64,000 nt of DNA from CAYXDO01 sp964463485 (lineage in GTDB: Bacteria; Myxococcota; Kuafuiibacteriia; Kuafuiibacteriales; Kuafuiibacteriaceae), in assembly GCA_964463485.1 (NCBI GenBank), contig CAYXDO010000029.1:1-64000 (forward strand), written 5' to 3'. This document shows positions 32,957-41,727 of the stretch, in pieces (the stretch's first letter is position 1; every line of letters begins with the position of its first letter). The notes below the pieces were generated by a model. The model ran no database searches, was not told the origin of the DNA, and saw nothing but the letters and a program-made list of their open reading frames with translations. A program made the position numbers and the translations under genes.

Positions 32957-34357
32957 ATGAGAGTTCTCCTCGTCTACCCCCGCGCCGATCGAGATATTTC
33001 GGACTGGGCGGACCACGGCGCGCTCGCCGAACCGCTAGCCCTCGAATACATCGCGGCCGCCACACGGCTCGAAGGGCACGAGGCTCGAATCATCGACCTC
33101 CGCATGCACTTCGACGAGCTCGACCAGACCCTGCTCGACTACCAGCCCGACGTCGTCGGCGTCACCGGTTACTCGATGCACGTCCTGCGATGCCTCGAAA
33201 TCTGCCGAAAGGCCAAAGACCTCGTACCCACCTGCAAGACCGTCGTCGGCGGGCACCACGCGACCCTCGAACCCATCGATTTCTTCGAGCCCGAGGTCGA
33301 TTATGTCGTCAAAGGCGAGGGAACTCTCCCCTTCCGACAGATCCTCGCCCAAGTCGCCGGGCGTGAGTCCGAGTCACTCATCCCCGCGGTCTGCTCTCGA
33401 GTCAATGGTGTCTTCGGAGACGGCGGACCCGGTCGCGCCTTCGACCTGAACGACATTCCCCTCCCCGATCGGTCCCTAGCACTCCAAGACCGAGCTGAGT
33501 ACAACCTCGATTGGATGAAGCCGCTCGCGCTCGCGCGAACCTCGGTCGGCTGCCCCTATCGATGCTCGTTCTGTGCGCTCTGGCGAATCATGGACGGCCG
33601 CTATTACACCCGCGAGGTCGAGCGCGTCGCTCACGAAATTTCCACGATCAACGAGCCCTTCGTGCTCCTCACCGACGACGAAGCCTTCGTGAACGAAAAA
33701 CGCATGAAGGAGCTCGCAGAGGAGCTCATCCGAAAGAAGGTCGAGAAAAAATACTTCGCCTATTGTCGCCTCGACACCCTCACCCGCGAGCGCGACCTGA
33801 TGAAGCTCTGGAAGGATGCCGGCATCGACCGACTCCTCATCGGCATCGAGACGATCTTCGATTGGGAGCTCAAGGAGTACAACAAACGCCAGACGCGAGA
33901 CTCCATTCTTCGAGGCCTCGAAGCGGCCAACGAGCTCGGCATCCGACTGCTCTCGAACTTCGTGGTGTCCCCAAACTACACGGATCGCGAGTTCGACGGG
34001 CTGATTCAGTTCGTCCGCGAAAACGACCTCGAATATCCCGGTTTCACCGTCTGGACGCCGATCCCAGCCACGGTCGACTATAGTCAAATCGAAATCACCG
34101 AGAAACAACCCAACGGTCGCCCGAATTGGGACTACTTCGACCTCAACCATGCCGTAACACCCACCAAAATGCCCAAGGAACACTTCGAGCGCCGTTACGA
34201 AGACCTGTATTGGATCTTTGCGTCCAAATTCGCGGCGGCCAAGGGAAACAACAAGAAAGTCCCCTCCGCCCGAGATACCCAGCGCTATCAAGCGGCGCTC
34301 GCGCGCGCCTACGCGGAGTTGGCCGCGAAAGTGCTGAGCGCCGGTCGAACGACCTGA
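32957..34357 (+). CDS. B12-binding radical SAM enzyme (RiPP cluster, third)
   Basis: 466 residues from ATG 32957 with GGAG upstream. A full cobalamin-binding domain (about 1-135; RVLLVYPRADRD, DVVGVTGYSMHV, VVGGHHATLEP, VKGEG) is followed by the radical SAM domain with CPYRCSFC at residues 199-206 and a conserved GIETIFD strand. The architecture matches B12-dependent radical SAM methyltransferases and BchE-type enzymes. It lies directly downstream of the precursors, so it is the best candidate for a core-peptide C-methylase. The C-terminal ~100 residues are extra and positively charged. AsnB starts four bases later. Confidence 0.9.
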   Translation: MRVLLVYPRADRDISDWADHGALAEPLALEYIAAATRLEGHEARIIDLRMHFDELDQTLLDYQPDVVGVTGYSMHVLRCLEICRKAKDLVPTCKTVVGGHHATLEPIDFFEPEVDYVVKGEGTLPFRQILAQVAGRESESLIPAVCSRVNGVFGDGGPGRAFDLNDIPLPDRSLALQDRAEYNLDWMKPLALARTSVGCPYRCSFCALWRIMDGRYYTREVERVAHEISTINEPFVLLTDDEAFVNEKRMKELAEELIRKKVEKKYFAYCRLDTLTRERDLMKLWKDAGIDRLLIGIETIFDWELKEYNKRQTRDSILRGLEAANELGIRLLSNFVVSPNYTDREFDGLIQFVRENDLEYPGFTVWTPIPATVDYSQIEITEKQPNGRPNWDYFDLNHAVTPTKMPKEHFERRYEDLYWIFASKFAAAKGNNKKVPSARDTQRYQAALARAYAELAAKVLSAGRTT

Positions 34358-34361
34358 ACCC

Positions 34362-36290
34362 ATGTGCGGAATCTTTGCCGCTCTCCGCTCGGACGGCGGC
34401 GTTGTTCCTGAGCTCCTCGACCGCGGAATCTCGGCGATCGGCCATCGGGGCCCGGACGGACGCGGCCGCTGGATCGCCAGCGACGGAACGGCCGGGCTCG
34501 CTCACACGCGACTCAGCGTCATCGACCTCGAAACCGGCAGCCAGCCCCTCTCCAATGAGACGGGCGCTCTGCAGCTGATCGTCAACGGCGAGCTCTACGG
34601 CTATCGAGAGCAGAGGAAGGCGCTCGAATCGCGCGGACACGCCTTCAGAACCACCTCGGACAGCGAAGTCATCCTCCACCTGTACGAGGAGCTGGGAGTG
34701 CACTGCCTGCGCGAGCTTCGGGGAGAGTTTGCCTTTGCCCTATGGGACGAGCGCCGGAAGCTCCTCTTCGCCGCTCGAGATCGGTTTGGGATCAAACCAA
34801 TCCATTACACCACCTCGACCGACGGCTTCCTGCTCGCCTCCGAGATCAAGGCGTTATTCGCGGCAGGAGCATCGGCCCGTTGGGATCGCACTGGCTTCGC
34901 CGAGGTCATGTGCGGGTTGCTGCCTCTCGGTTCGAGCCACACACTCTTCGAAGGAGTCCGACAGATCCCTCCCGGCCACTTCCTGCTCGTGGCTCCCGGC
35001 GGCAGCCCTCGCCTCGTGCGCTACTGGGACTTGGACTTTCCGAAGACGAGTCCCACGGACACGCCGACGGAAGTCACCGAGGAGCAGGTCGACACTCTTC
35101 GCGACCGCCTCGTCGAATCGGTCCGGCTTCGCCTGATCGCAGACGTCCCGGTTGGTGTGTATCTGAGCGGAGGGATCGACTCGTCCGCGATCCTTGGAAT
35201 CGCCGCCCAGCATGCCGAGCGACGACTGGACGCGTTCACGATCGGGTTCGACGCAGAGGCTCTCGACGAGCGCGGCCCGGCCGCGCGAACCGCGGAGCAC
35301 GTAGGCGCTCGCTTCGTTCCGTTCGAGACGAGCCTCGACCTGCTCGCCGATCACTTCGCGGACGCGGTCGTGCACAGCGAGTATCCGCACGACAACCCTC
35401 ACGGCACCGCCAAGCTCCTCCTGAGTCGCCTCGCGCGCGAGCACGGCATCAAGGTCGTCCTCGCGGGAGAAGGCGCGGACGAGATCTTTCTCGGCTACCC
35501 GTGGCTGGTTCTCGACTCGTTGAAGAGCACGCCAGGGTTCGAGAAGCCCTCCGCGCTCACGAGCGCGCTCGGACCTCAGGCGGCGAGAGTCGTGCTGGGT
35601 GTGCAAGCCACTTCGCTGGCCGGGGGCAGGCATCCGTCGATGATTCGAATCAAACGAGTCCTCGGTACCGTGCCATCCCTGTTGTGGCTCGCCAGCGCCA
35701 CCTTCATGAATCCCGAAGTCCGGAGCTTCCTTCGTCCGGAGACTAGGGAGTCACTCACACACCTCGACTTCATCGAAAGACTGCTCGAGGAGCTCGACGT
35801 CCAGGGCCAACTCGAGGGAAGACACCCCGCTCGGCGAAGCGCTTACCTTCAGCTCAAATCCACCTTCGTGAGTTACAACCTCAACGTCCTCGGCGACCGC
35901 ATGGAGATGGCAAACGCCGTCGAAGCGCGCCTGCCTTACCTCGACCACCCCTTCGTCGAAGCGGTCAAGGACGCGCCCGTCAGGTCTCTCTTCCAGCCTG
36001 GCCTCGACAAGCTCCTCCTGCGACGAATCGCCAGGCCCTTCGTCACCGACGAAATCTACCACCGCCCGAAGCTCGCCTTCATGGCGCCCGACGTCGAAGG
36101 CAAAGGCCGCTTCGGAGAGTTGATCCGCGACACCTTGTACTCACGTCTGCTCGACGACCATCCCCTCTATGATCCGCTCGCCATCAGAAAGGCCGTGGAG
36201 TCGAAGGCGTCCGTGCCGTTCGCGAGATCGAAGATGATTCTGACGTTCTTGAGCGGGTGTCTTCTGCAGTCGCAGTTCCGACCCAGTTGA
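34362..36290 (+). CDS. Asparagine-synthetase-like amidotransferase
   Basis: 642 residues with the two-domain AsnB architecture. An N-terminal glutaminase (Cys2 in MCGIFAAL, RGPDGRG, LVNGELY-like LIVNGELYGY) runs to about residue 210 and is followed by an ATP-pyrophosphatase domain with LSGGIDSSAILG near residue 268. In primary metabolism it makes Asn; in RiPP and secondary clusters AsnB homologues make amides from carboxylates or close rings. All three cores begin with Asp and end in a free carboxylate, so an amide on either is plausible (inferred). It overlaps no neighbour and ends two bases before the converging methyltransferase. Confidence 0.9.
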   Translation: MCGIFAALRSDGGVVPELLDRGISAIGHRGPDGRGRWIASDGTAGLAHTRLSVIDLETGSQPLSNETGALQLIVNGELYGYREQRKALESRGHAFRTTSDSEVILHLYEELGVHCLRELRGEFAFALWDERRKLLFAARDRFGIKPIHYTTSTDGFLLASEIKALFAAGASARWDRTGFAEVMCGLLPLGSSHTLFEGVRQIPPGHFLLVAPGGSPRLVRYWDLDFPKTSPTDTPTEVTEEQVDTLRDRLVESVRLRLIADVPVGVYLSGGIDSSAILGIAAQHAERRLDAFTIGFDAEALDERGPAARTAEHVGARFVPFETSLDLLADHFADAVVHSEYPHDNPHGTAKLLLSRLAREHGIKVVLAGEGADEIFLGYPWLVLDSLKSTPGFEKPSALTSALGPQAARVVLGVQATSLAGGRHPSMIRIKRVLGTVPSLLWLASATFMNPEVRSFLRPETRESLTHLDFIERLLEELDVQGQLEGRHPARRSAYLQLKSTFVSYNLNVLGDRMEMANAVEARLPYLDHPFVEAVKDAPVRSLFQPGLDKLLLRRIARPFVTDEIYHRPKLAFMAPDVEGKGRFGELIRDTLYSRLLDDHPLYDPLAIRKAVESKASVPFARSKMILTFLSGCLLQSQFRPS

Positions 36291-36292
36291 AG

Positions 36293-37342
36293 TCAGAGCG
36301 CGATCACGTTGCTGCGGATCCGCTTGCCGAGGCTCGGATCGATCTGACCCTTTCCCGCGATCATCAAAAAGCCGCGCGGCTTCAGCGCGAGCTCGATCGC
36401 GCGCAGCTTCTCGCGAGCGGGTAGGGCCTGAAACCGGTCCGTGAGACCCTCCGGGACTACGTCGCTCACCTTCAGGTCGAACGCGTTTCGCATCGCCGCC
36501 ATCCACTGGTCCTGCGGGGAGGCGATCGCCGAGGGCTCCGGAGGAGCGAGCTCTGCCGATGGGTTCGTCATCCCGCCGAGGTTCACGTATTTGACCGACC
36601 ACCGAAAATTGACGAAGTCGACCCCAACCCACTTGCAGCCCGACTCCTTGAGCATTCGAAAGCCCTCTTCGAACCTATACGCGTTGACGATCGGATGCAT
36701 GAAGGCGTCGGCGTCGCCCTCGAGCTCGTCGGACGCCTTGGTTCGAGGCCCGTAGTGTCCCGCTTCGAGGGTCATCTGGAGCGCCTTCATGAGTTGCTCA
36801 CCTTGGGTCAGATCACTTCGGTCGGGACCCCAAAGCGTGAGCAGGAGCTCCCGTCGAATCAATCGATCGTGCTCGCCGAACGGGTGGTAGAGCCAAATCA
36901 TCATCGTCCCGTCAGGCTTGAGGGCGCGCGCGAGGTTGTCGAGGCCGCGTTGCGGATCTTCCAAGTGGTGAATGACACCGACCGACTGAATGACGTCGTA
37001 CTCGGAGATCTCCGAGATTTCGAGGAGATTTCCTTGCCGGAGCTCCACGTTGGTTCGACCGTGTTTCTCGGCGAGCTCCTTGGCCACGGCCAAGGAGGGC
37101 CCGCTGAGGTCTACGCCTACGAAGCGTGCTCCCGGGTACATCTTCGCGAGCGCTACGAGCTTGTTGCCCGTCCCGCAGCCGGCCTCGAGGACGCGTCGAC
37201 CGTTCAGAGCCTCCGGGCGAAAATGCGGCAGCCAAGTGCTCGCGTAGACCATATCGGCCGCACCCTTGGTCGTGCCGTGCGGAAACGGATAGCGCTCATA
37301 GAGCTTCTGGACGTCTTCCGACCGTCCTTCGTTCAGAAACAT
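36293..37342 (-). CDS. Class I SAM-dependent methyltransferase (RiPP cluster)
   Basis: 349 residues. A YERYPFPHGT entry motif near residue 16, motif I LEAGCGTGNKLVALA, acidic GVDLSGPS and motif IV VIQSVGVIHHLEDP are intact. About 130 further C-terminal residues form an extra region. It is 27 bases downstream of the second cyclodehydratase on the same strand, so it probably shares its promoter. Likely an N-, O- or S-methylase of the peptide; the substrate is not given by sequence. Confidence 0.87.
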   Translation of the reverse strand: MFLNEGRSEDVQKLYERYPFPHGTTKGAADMVYASTWLPHFRPEALNGRRVLEAGCGTGNKLVALAKMYPGARFVGVDLSGPSLAVAKELAEKHGRTNVELRQGNLLEISEISEYDVIQSVGVIHHLEDPQRGLDNLARALKPDGTMMIWLYHPFGEHDRLIRRELLLTLWGPDRSDLTQGEQLMKALQMTLEAGHYGPRTKASDELEGDADAFMHPIVNAYRFEEGFRMLKESGCKWVGVDFVNFRWSVKYVNLGGMTNPSAELAPPEPSAIASPQDQWMAAMRNAFDLKVSDVVPEGLTDRFQALPAREKLRAIELALKPRGFLMIAGKGQIDPSLGKRIRSNVIAL

Positions 37343-37369
37343 ATGAGTTACCTCGCGTGCCTCGATGGC

Positions 37370-39604
37370 TCAGAAGAAGATCGTGTACGGGTTGCAGGTG
37401 GCCTCGTCGAGCTTGGTGTCGATCCAACCCTCCCGGACGGGTACGTCGAACAACCGCTGCTTTCCGAGCCGCCGCCAGAAATGACACATCTGAGGCACGA
37501 CGACCTTGGCCACGCTGAGCCCGATGTCGGGCCGACTCTGATCCATGAGAATGACCTCCATGTCCTTCTCCTGGCAGAGCCGAATACAGGTCTGGGCATC
37601 GTCGATCAGATCGTCGCTCGATAGGTCGACTACGTCCGAAAAGCGAACGAAGGGACGCCTCTCGTCAGGTGCGACGTACCGCTGTTCGGCGACTTTGGCC
37701 GTCTTCCACCAGTGGATCGCGAGATCGTCTCGAAACAGGTAGCGGGTCGACCCATCTGGATTTCGCGGCAGCAGGTGCGGCAGGAACTGATTGACCTCGG
37801 TGATGGCGCGTAGGAGCGCGATCTTGGGGTCGAAGTGGGCTCCAAAGCCGAGGATTATATCCTCGATCTCCCCATCCAGCCTCGGAGACACACACGCATA
37901 AACGGGAATCGGTAAGTCGCTCGTGATGTCGATGACCCAGAGGTCGCGTTTGATGGTGCGATAGAACTCACGAATCGCGTCGACGTAAGGCAACTTGAAG
38001 CTATCCAGATCGACGCCTCTGCGTTGCGCCTTGTTGTAGAACCAAAGCGCCACGGCATCGCGCTCCACGAGCTCCATGAAGCCCTGAAGAAACGCCTCTT
38101 CCAGCGTGTTGCCCGACGCAGAGCCGTTCGAATCGGCGAAGATGGCCATCGTCCTTCGAAAGTCAGGGTGGCCATAGTAGCAGAACGAAGCCGGTAAATA
38201 GCGCGTGTGCCCGTTGGTGAGCGAATGCGCTGGCGACCAGTCGAGCTCGAGAGTCTCGTCGAATCGGTGAGGAATGATGACGCAGCGGGAGGTGGGTGCG
38301 ACCGGATGCGGGATGTGCCGATTTTCGAGCTGTGACTCGCTGAAGCCCATGCAGTCGTTCGGCCGAATCGCCTCGTGCGCGAGGTCCGCGTATCGACCGC
38401 GCTTCACCGGCTCGTCCCCCTGGTAGTTGGCCGAGTATCGTTCGATCGCCTCGCAGAGCCCGCTCACCATCGCTTGCATCTGGGACGCGCCTTTGCCGCC
38501 ACTCATGCCGCGGAGACTATCTTTGAGGAGTGTGAAGCTATGATACCCCAGCGCGAAGTTGTGGCCCGCCACGTAGGAGGGCACCAAGGGAATCTTGGGG
38601 CCGAAGGAGGGACGGAGCTCGGTGACCACGCCGAGGATCGGGCTCACGTGATGCTTGAGTCGCTCATACGTCTGGTCCGGAGTCATCGTGCGATGGCCGC
38701 CGTCCTTCCGGAACCGCTTCCTCGTACTCTTCAGCTCCGGCCGACTGGAGAAGAGTCGGTGAACGAGCGAGGCGTCACCGCACGCAGGACACTGCTGGCG
38801 TTTCACGAGCGCGTGGCGTTTTGTCGCACGGGCGTTGAGGTCGATCGAGACCACGGTTCCGACGAGCGGCGACGAGGCCGGGTCGGCGGCGAGTCTGAAG
38901 AGCTCGATCGCCACCGACGAGGTCGCGAGGCCGAGGGTCTGCGGCGACCACACCTTCGAGGTCACCAGCGATCCGGAGTCATTCCCTAGGAAAGTCTGCA
39001 CTTGGCGGTTCGTGCGAAGTCGCTGCGCGACGCAATCCCAGCAGCCGGTGATTCCTGGCCGGAAGACCGGCCCCAGCCAGATTTCGTTACCTAGGGGCTT
39101 GACGAGCATCCAACTCGCCCCGAGACCCAACATCTCCACGTTGATCGCCTTGAGCTCCCTGCGTAGATAGTCGTCAGCGAAGACGAGCTGGATCGCGTTG
39201 GGCTCGGACTCGCTCACGACCTCGAGCCCGCTCTTTTGGAGCCCCTCTAGGATGCGATCCCGCGGAAGGTCTCCGACGAAATGCACGACGACCTTCACGC
39301 GAGCCAGCCCACCCTCATGTTTCGAGATCCGTTCGAGCCACGGCGCCGGCGGCGGGCTCTCGGCGTCCGCGAGCACTCCGAGCTTCTCGAGGCGATCGAG
39401 CGCCAACAGAATGGGGTTCATGTGGAACGACGACAAGTCGCGCAGGAGGTCGCCGAGCTGTCGGGTGCCGTCGAGCAACGGGGCGAGCTTTGTGAAGATC
39501 TCACCCTCCACGACGACGTCCTGCCGCTCGTCGAGGAGCAACAGAGTCCGATCTTTGGCGACAAAGGCGCGGTAGTGGTTCTTCAGCTTCGGTCGTTTGA
39601 GCAT
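37370..39604 (-). CDS. Fused leader-binding/YcaO cyclodehydratase 2
   Basis: 744 residues, paralogous to the gene at 27305. RRE-like winged helix (about 1-80; LKRPKLKNHYRAFVAKD), E1-like region (to about 300) with the two CxxC pairs GCWDCVA and CPACGDA, then YcaO (about 320-744) with GLCEAIERYSA and MELVERDAVALWFYN for ATP and magnesium. It ends CNPYTIFF, again without PxPxP. Divergence from the first copy is extensive, so the two may act on different residues or product stages. No ribosome site precedes ATG 39604, but a -10/-35 pair lies 16 bases away, suggesting a leaderless message. Confidence 0.92.
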   Translation of the reverse strand: MLKRPKLKNHYRAFVAKDRTLLLLDERQDVVVEGEIFTKLAPLLDGTRQLGDLLRDLSSFHMNPILLALDRLEKLGVLADAESPPPAPWLERISKHEGGLARVKVVVHFVGDLPRDRILEGLQKSGLEVVSESEPNAIQLVFADDYLRRELKAINVEMLGLGASWMLVKPLGNEIWLGPVFRPGITGCWDCVAQRLRTNRQVQTFLGNDSGSLVTSKVWSPQTLGLATSSVAIELFRLAADPASSPLVGTVVSIDLNARATKRHALVKRQQCPACGDASLVHRLFSSRPELKSTRKRFRKDGGHRTMTPDQTYERLKHHVSPILGVVTELRPSFGPKIPLVPSYVAGHNFALGYHSFTLLKDSLRGMSGGKGASQMQAMVSGLCEAIERYSANYQGDEPVKRGRYADLAHEAIRPNDCMGFSESQLENRHIPHPVAPTSRCVIIPHRFDETLELDWSPAHSLTNGHTRYLPASFCYYGHPDFRRTMAIFADSNGSASGNTLEEAFLQGFMELVERDAVALWFYNKAQRRGVDLDSFKLPYVDAIREFYRTIKRDLWVIDITSDLPIPVYACVSPRLDGEIEDIILGFGAHFDPKIALLRAITEVNQFLPHLLPRNPDGSTRYLFRDDLAIHWWKTAKVAEQRYVAPDERRPFVRFSDVVDLSSDDLIDDAQTCIRLCQEKDMEVILMDQSRPDIGLSVAKVVVPQMCHFWRRLGKQRLFDVPVREGWIDTKLDEATCNPYTIFF

Positions 39605-39619
39605 CGCGGCGGAGTCGGG

Positions 39620-39647
39620 AGCATACACGACGAGGGCGCGAGGACAA
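39620..39647 (-). promoter_or_regulatory. Candidate promoter of cyclodehydratase 2
   Basis: On the minus strand TTGTCC (39642-39647) and TATGCT (39620-39625) are 16 bases apart. Initiation would fall about eight bases before the ATG at 39604, leaving almost no leader, in keeping with the missing ribosome site. The divergent cNMP-like gene starts at 39725. Confidence 0.35.
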
Positions 39648-39724
39648 CCGGATCGACCACGGGTGGCAAACTTGCCGTGACCATTGACTTGAGGAGCGGC
39701 TCGACGCAAACACCCGGTGCCTCC

Positions 39725-40261
39725 ATGCGAAAGGTCCTCTACCTCTTTGGTAAGTTCACCGACCAAGACATCGACTGGCTGATCGGCGCAGGTACACGCG
39801 AAGACGTTGGTAAGGGACGCGCCCTGATCCAGGAGGGGCAGCCCGTGGAGAAGCTCTATCTCACCCTCTCCGGGAGCTTCGCAGTCTCCACGAAGAACAA
39901 ACAAATCGCCACGATCGGCCCCGGCGAGGTCGTCGGGGAGCTCTCGTTCTTGGACTCTCGGCCTCCGTCGGCCACCGTCACCGGCGCGGAATCGGAAGGC
40001 GTGGTGGTGTCCTTCTCCGTCAAGCGCCTCAGAAGCAAGCTCAAGGTCGACACAGCGTTCGCGAGCCGCTTCTACCTCGCGCTCGGCGTGATGCTCGCCG
40101 ATCGAATGCGACAAAACGTTCAGATGCTCGCGCCTACGGACGCACGCGCGCTCGACAAAGACGTCGAAGCCTACGGCGAGATAGCGCCCGAGCTCCTCGA
40201 CGAGTCGGGGCTCGCCGGAGCTCGGTTCGACAAGCTCCGCCGCACCTTCCTCGGAGGTTGA
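39725..40261 (+). CDS. Cyclic-nucleotide-binding-domain protein, Arg missing
   Basis: 178 residues carrying one CNB-fold domain (about 10-135). GPGEVVGELSFLD is the phosphate-binding cassette, but the consensus P-R-S-A-T reads PPSATV, so the Arg that contacts the cyclic phosphate in cAMP/cGMP receptors is replaced by Pro. It may therefore not bind a cyclic nucleotide or bind another ligand. It has no HTH. It is first gene of the export operon and its stop overlaps the next start region. A role as an assembly or regulatory partner of the exporter is inferred from position only. Confidence 0.78.
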   Translation: MRKVLYLFGKFTDQDIDWLIGAGTREDVGKGRALIQEGQPVEKLYLTLSGSFAVSTKNKQIATIGPGEVVGELSFLDSRPPSATVTGAESEGVVVSFSVKRLRSKLKVDTAFASRFYLALGVMLADRMRQNVQMLAPTDARALDKDVEAYGEIAPELLDESGLAGARFDKLRRTFLGG

Positions 40262-40263
40262 CG

Positions 40264-41721
40264 TTGTTTCGCCAACGCGCGCTCGCAAAGCTCCAATCCC
40301 CAGAGAAGCTCGATGAGCCTCAGCGGCTCATCCGACGAGACAACAAAGTCGCACTCATCGCAGCCGCATCGATCCCCATCATCGCCGTAGCCTGGGGCTT
40401 CACGGGGAGCGTGCCTGAGGAGGGCCGCGGCCAAGGCATCCTCATCTCACCGGGTTCGATCAAGCCCGTGCAAGTTCCGGCCTCCGGGCAGATCGTTCGT
40501 TGGTTCGTCCGGGAAGGCGACCTGGTCAAACAAGGTCAGGTGATCGGTCTCGTCGAGCAGATCGAGATCGAGCAAGCCATCAAAGAAGACGAGACGAAGC
40601 TCCAGGAAATCGAGGAGCGCAACCGCGTCGTGAGCGACCTCCGGAATCAGTATGCGGCCTCCCGGAGAGCCTCGATCGAGACTCGAAGGGAGCATCTCCA
40701 AAAGCAGATCGAATATATGGAGCGCTACATCGGGCGCACGCGCGGCCTCGCCAGTCAGACTCTGGGGAAGAACAAGGAGTCCCTCGAGACGCAGAAGCAG
40801 AATCTGGGTGAGTCCAAGAAGGCCGCCCTCAAGGTCGAAGAGGAGCTCAAGAAGCGAGTCGCCAGCTACGAGCGCCTCAACTCGGAGAAGCTGATCTCCG
40901 ACGAGCAGCTTCGCGACATGCGAAGGGACTATGAGGACGCGCAGATGAAAGTCCAGGAGGCTCAGCTTCGTGAGCAGGAGCTCTCGCTGCGCGAGGTGGA
41001 GCTCCGAGAGTCGAACATAAACTCGATGGGGATCGTGAGTACGCGTGAAAATGCGCTCACCAACCTCAAGCTCCAACTTCGGGAGCTCGACAACATCTTG
41101 GCTCAGCTCCAAAAGTCCGAGAGCGAGGAGGCTTTTCGGCGATCCGACCAGGTGCGAGAGGTCAAACAGAGCATCGAGCGAGGCCAGAAACGACTGAAAA
41201 TCTCGATGGAGATCCGGACCGAATACGCCGGCCGAGTGCTGGAGCTGTCCGCGATCGAGGGCCAAGTCATGAGCCAAGGTCAGCGGGTTGCCCAGATCGA
41301 CACTCGAACCGAGAAAGACGAGATCATGGCCATCGCCTATTTTCGGACCAAGGAAGGGAAGCTCCTGAAAAAAGGAAGTCTCGTGCGAGTGACTCCGGCG
41401 ACGGTCGACAAGAAGAAACACGGCGGCTTGATCGGCGAGGTACAGTCCGTGTCCGACTATCCAGTCACCGTGGAAGCGGTGACCTCCGCCGTCGGCAACC
41501 GAACGGTCGCTCAGACCCTCACCGCGGGAGGGTACGTCATCGAGGTCGTGGTCAAGCTCGAGAAGAACCCAGCCACCCCCTCCGGCTACCGCTGGACCTC
41601 CGAAAAGGGTCCGGACGTTCAACTCGGCGCGGGCACCGGCGCCGAAGTGTGGGCGACGGTGGAGCGACGCACGCCCGCTTCCTACCTCATCCCGAAGCTC
41701 AGAGGGTGGACGGGAGTTTGA
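40264..41721 (+). CDS. NHLM-type HlyD-like secretion adaptor 1
   Basis: 485 residues from TTG 40264, preferred because GGAGG lies six bases upstream; TTG 40258 overlapping the previous stop is the alternative. One inner-membrane segment (VALIAAASIPIIAVAWGF, about residues 30-50), a lipoyl/barrel-sandwich entry (QVPASGQIVRWFVREGD), a very long coiled coil (about 100-310), then return of the lipoyl half and a beta-barrel. It links the ABC exporter to the TolC-like protein. NHLM adaptors of this size occur with NHLP leaders. Confidence 0.86.
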   Translation: MFRQRALAKLQSPEKLDEPQRLIRRDNKVALIAAASIPIIAVAWGFTGSVPEEGRGQGILISPGSIKPVQVPASGQIVRWFVREGDLVKQGQVIGLVEQIEIEQAIKEDETKLQEIEERNRVVSDLRNQYAASRRASIETRREHLQKQIEYMERYIGRTRGLASQTLGKNKESLETQKQNLGESKKAALKVEEELKKRVASYERLNSEKLISDEQLRDMRRDYEDAQMKVQEAQLREQELSLREVELRESNINSMGIVSTRENALTNLKLQLRELDNILAQLQKSESEEAFRRSDQVREVKQSIERGQKRLKISMEIRTEYAGRVLELSAIEGQVMSQGQRVAQIDTRTEKDEIMAIAYFRTKEGKLLKKGSLVRVTPATVDKKKHGGLIGEVQSVSDYPVTVEAVTSAVGNRTVAQTLTAGGYVIEVVVKLEKNPATPSGYRWTSEKGPDVQLGAGTGAEVWATVERRTPASYLIPKLRGWTGV

Positions 41722-41727
41722 TCCGAA

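Noticed and set aside
34362..36290. AsnB as a housekeeping asparagine synthetase
   Set aside because: It is placed four bases after the radical SAM gene in the precursor operon, so a tailoring role is more likely, although not proven.
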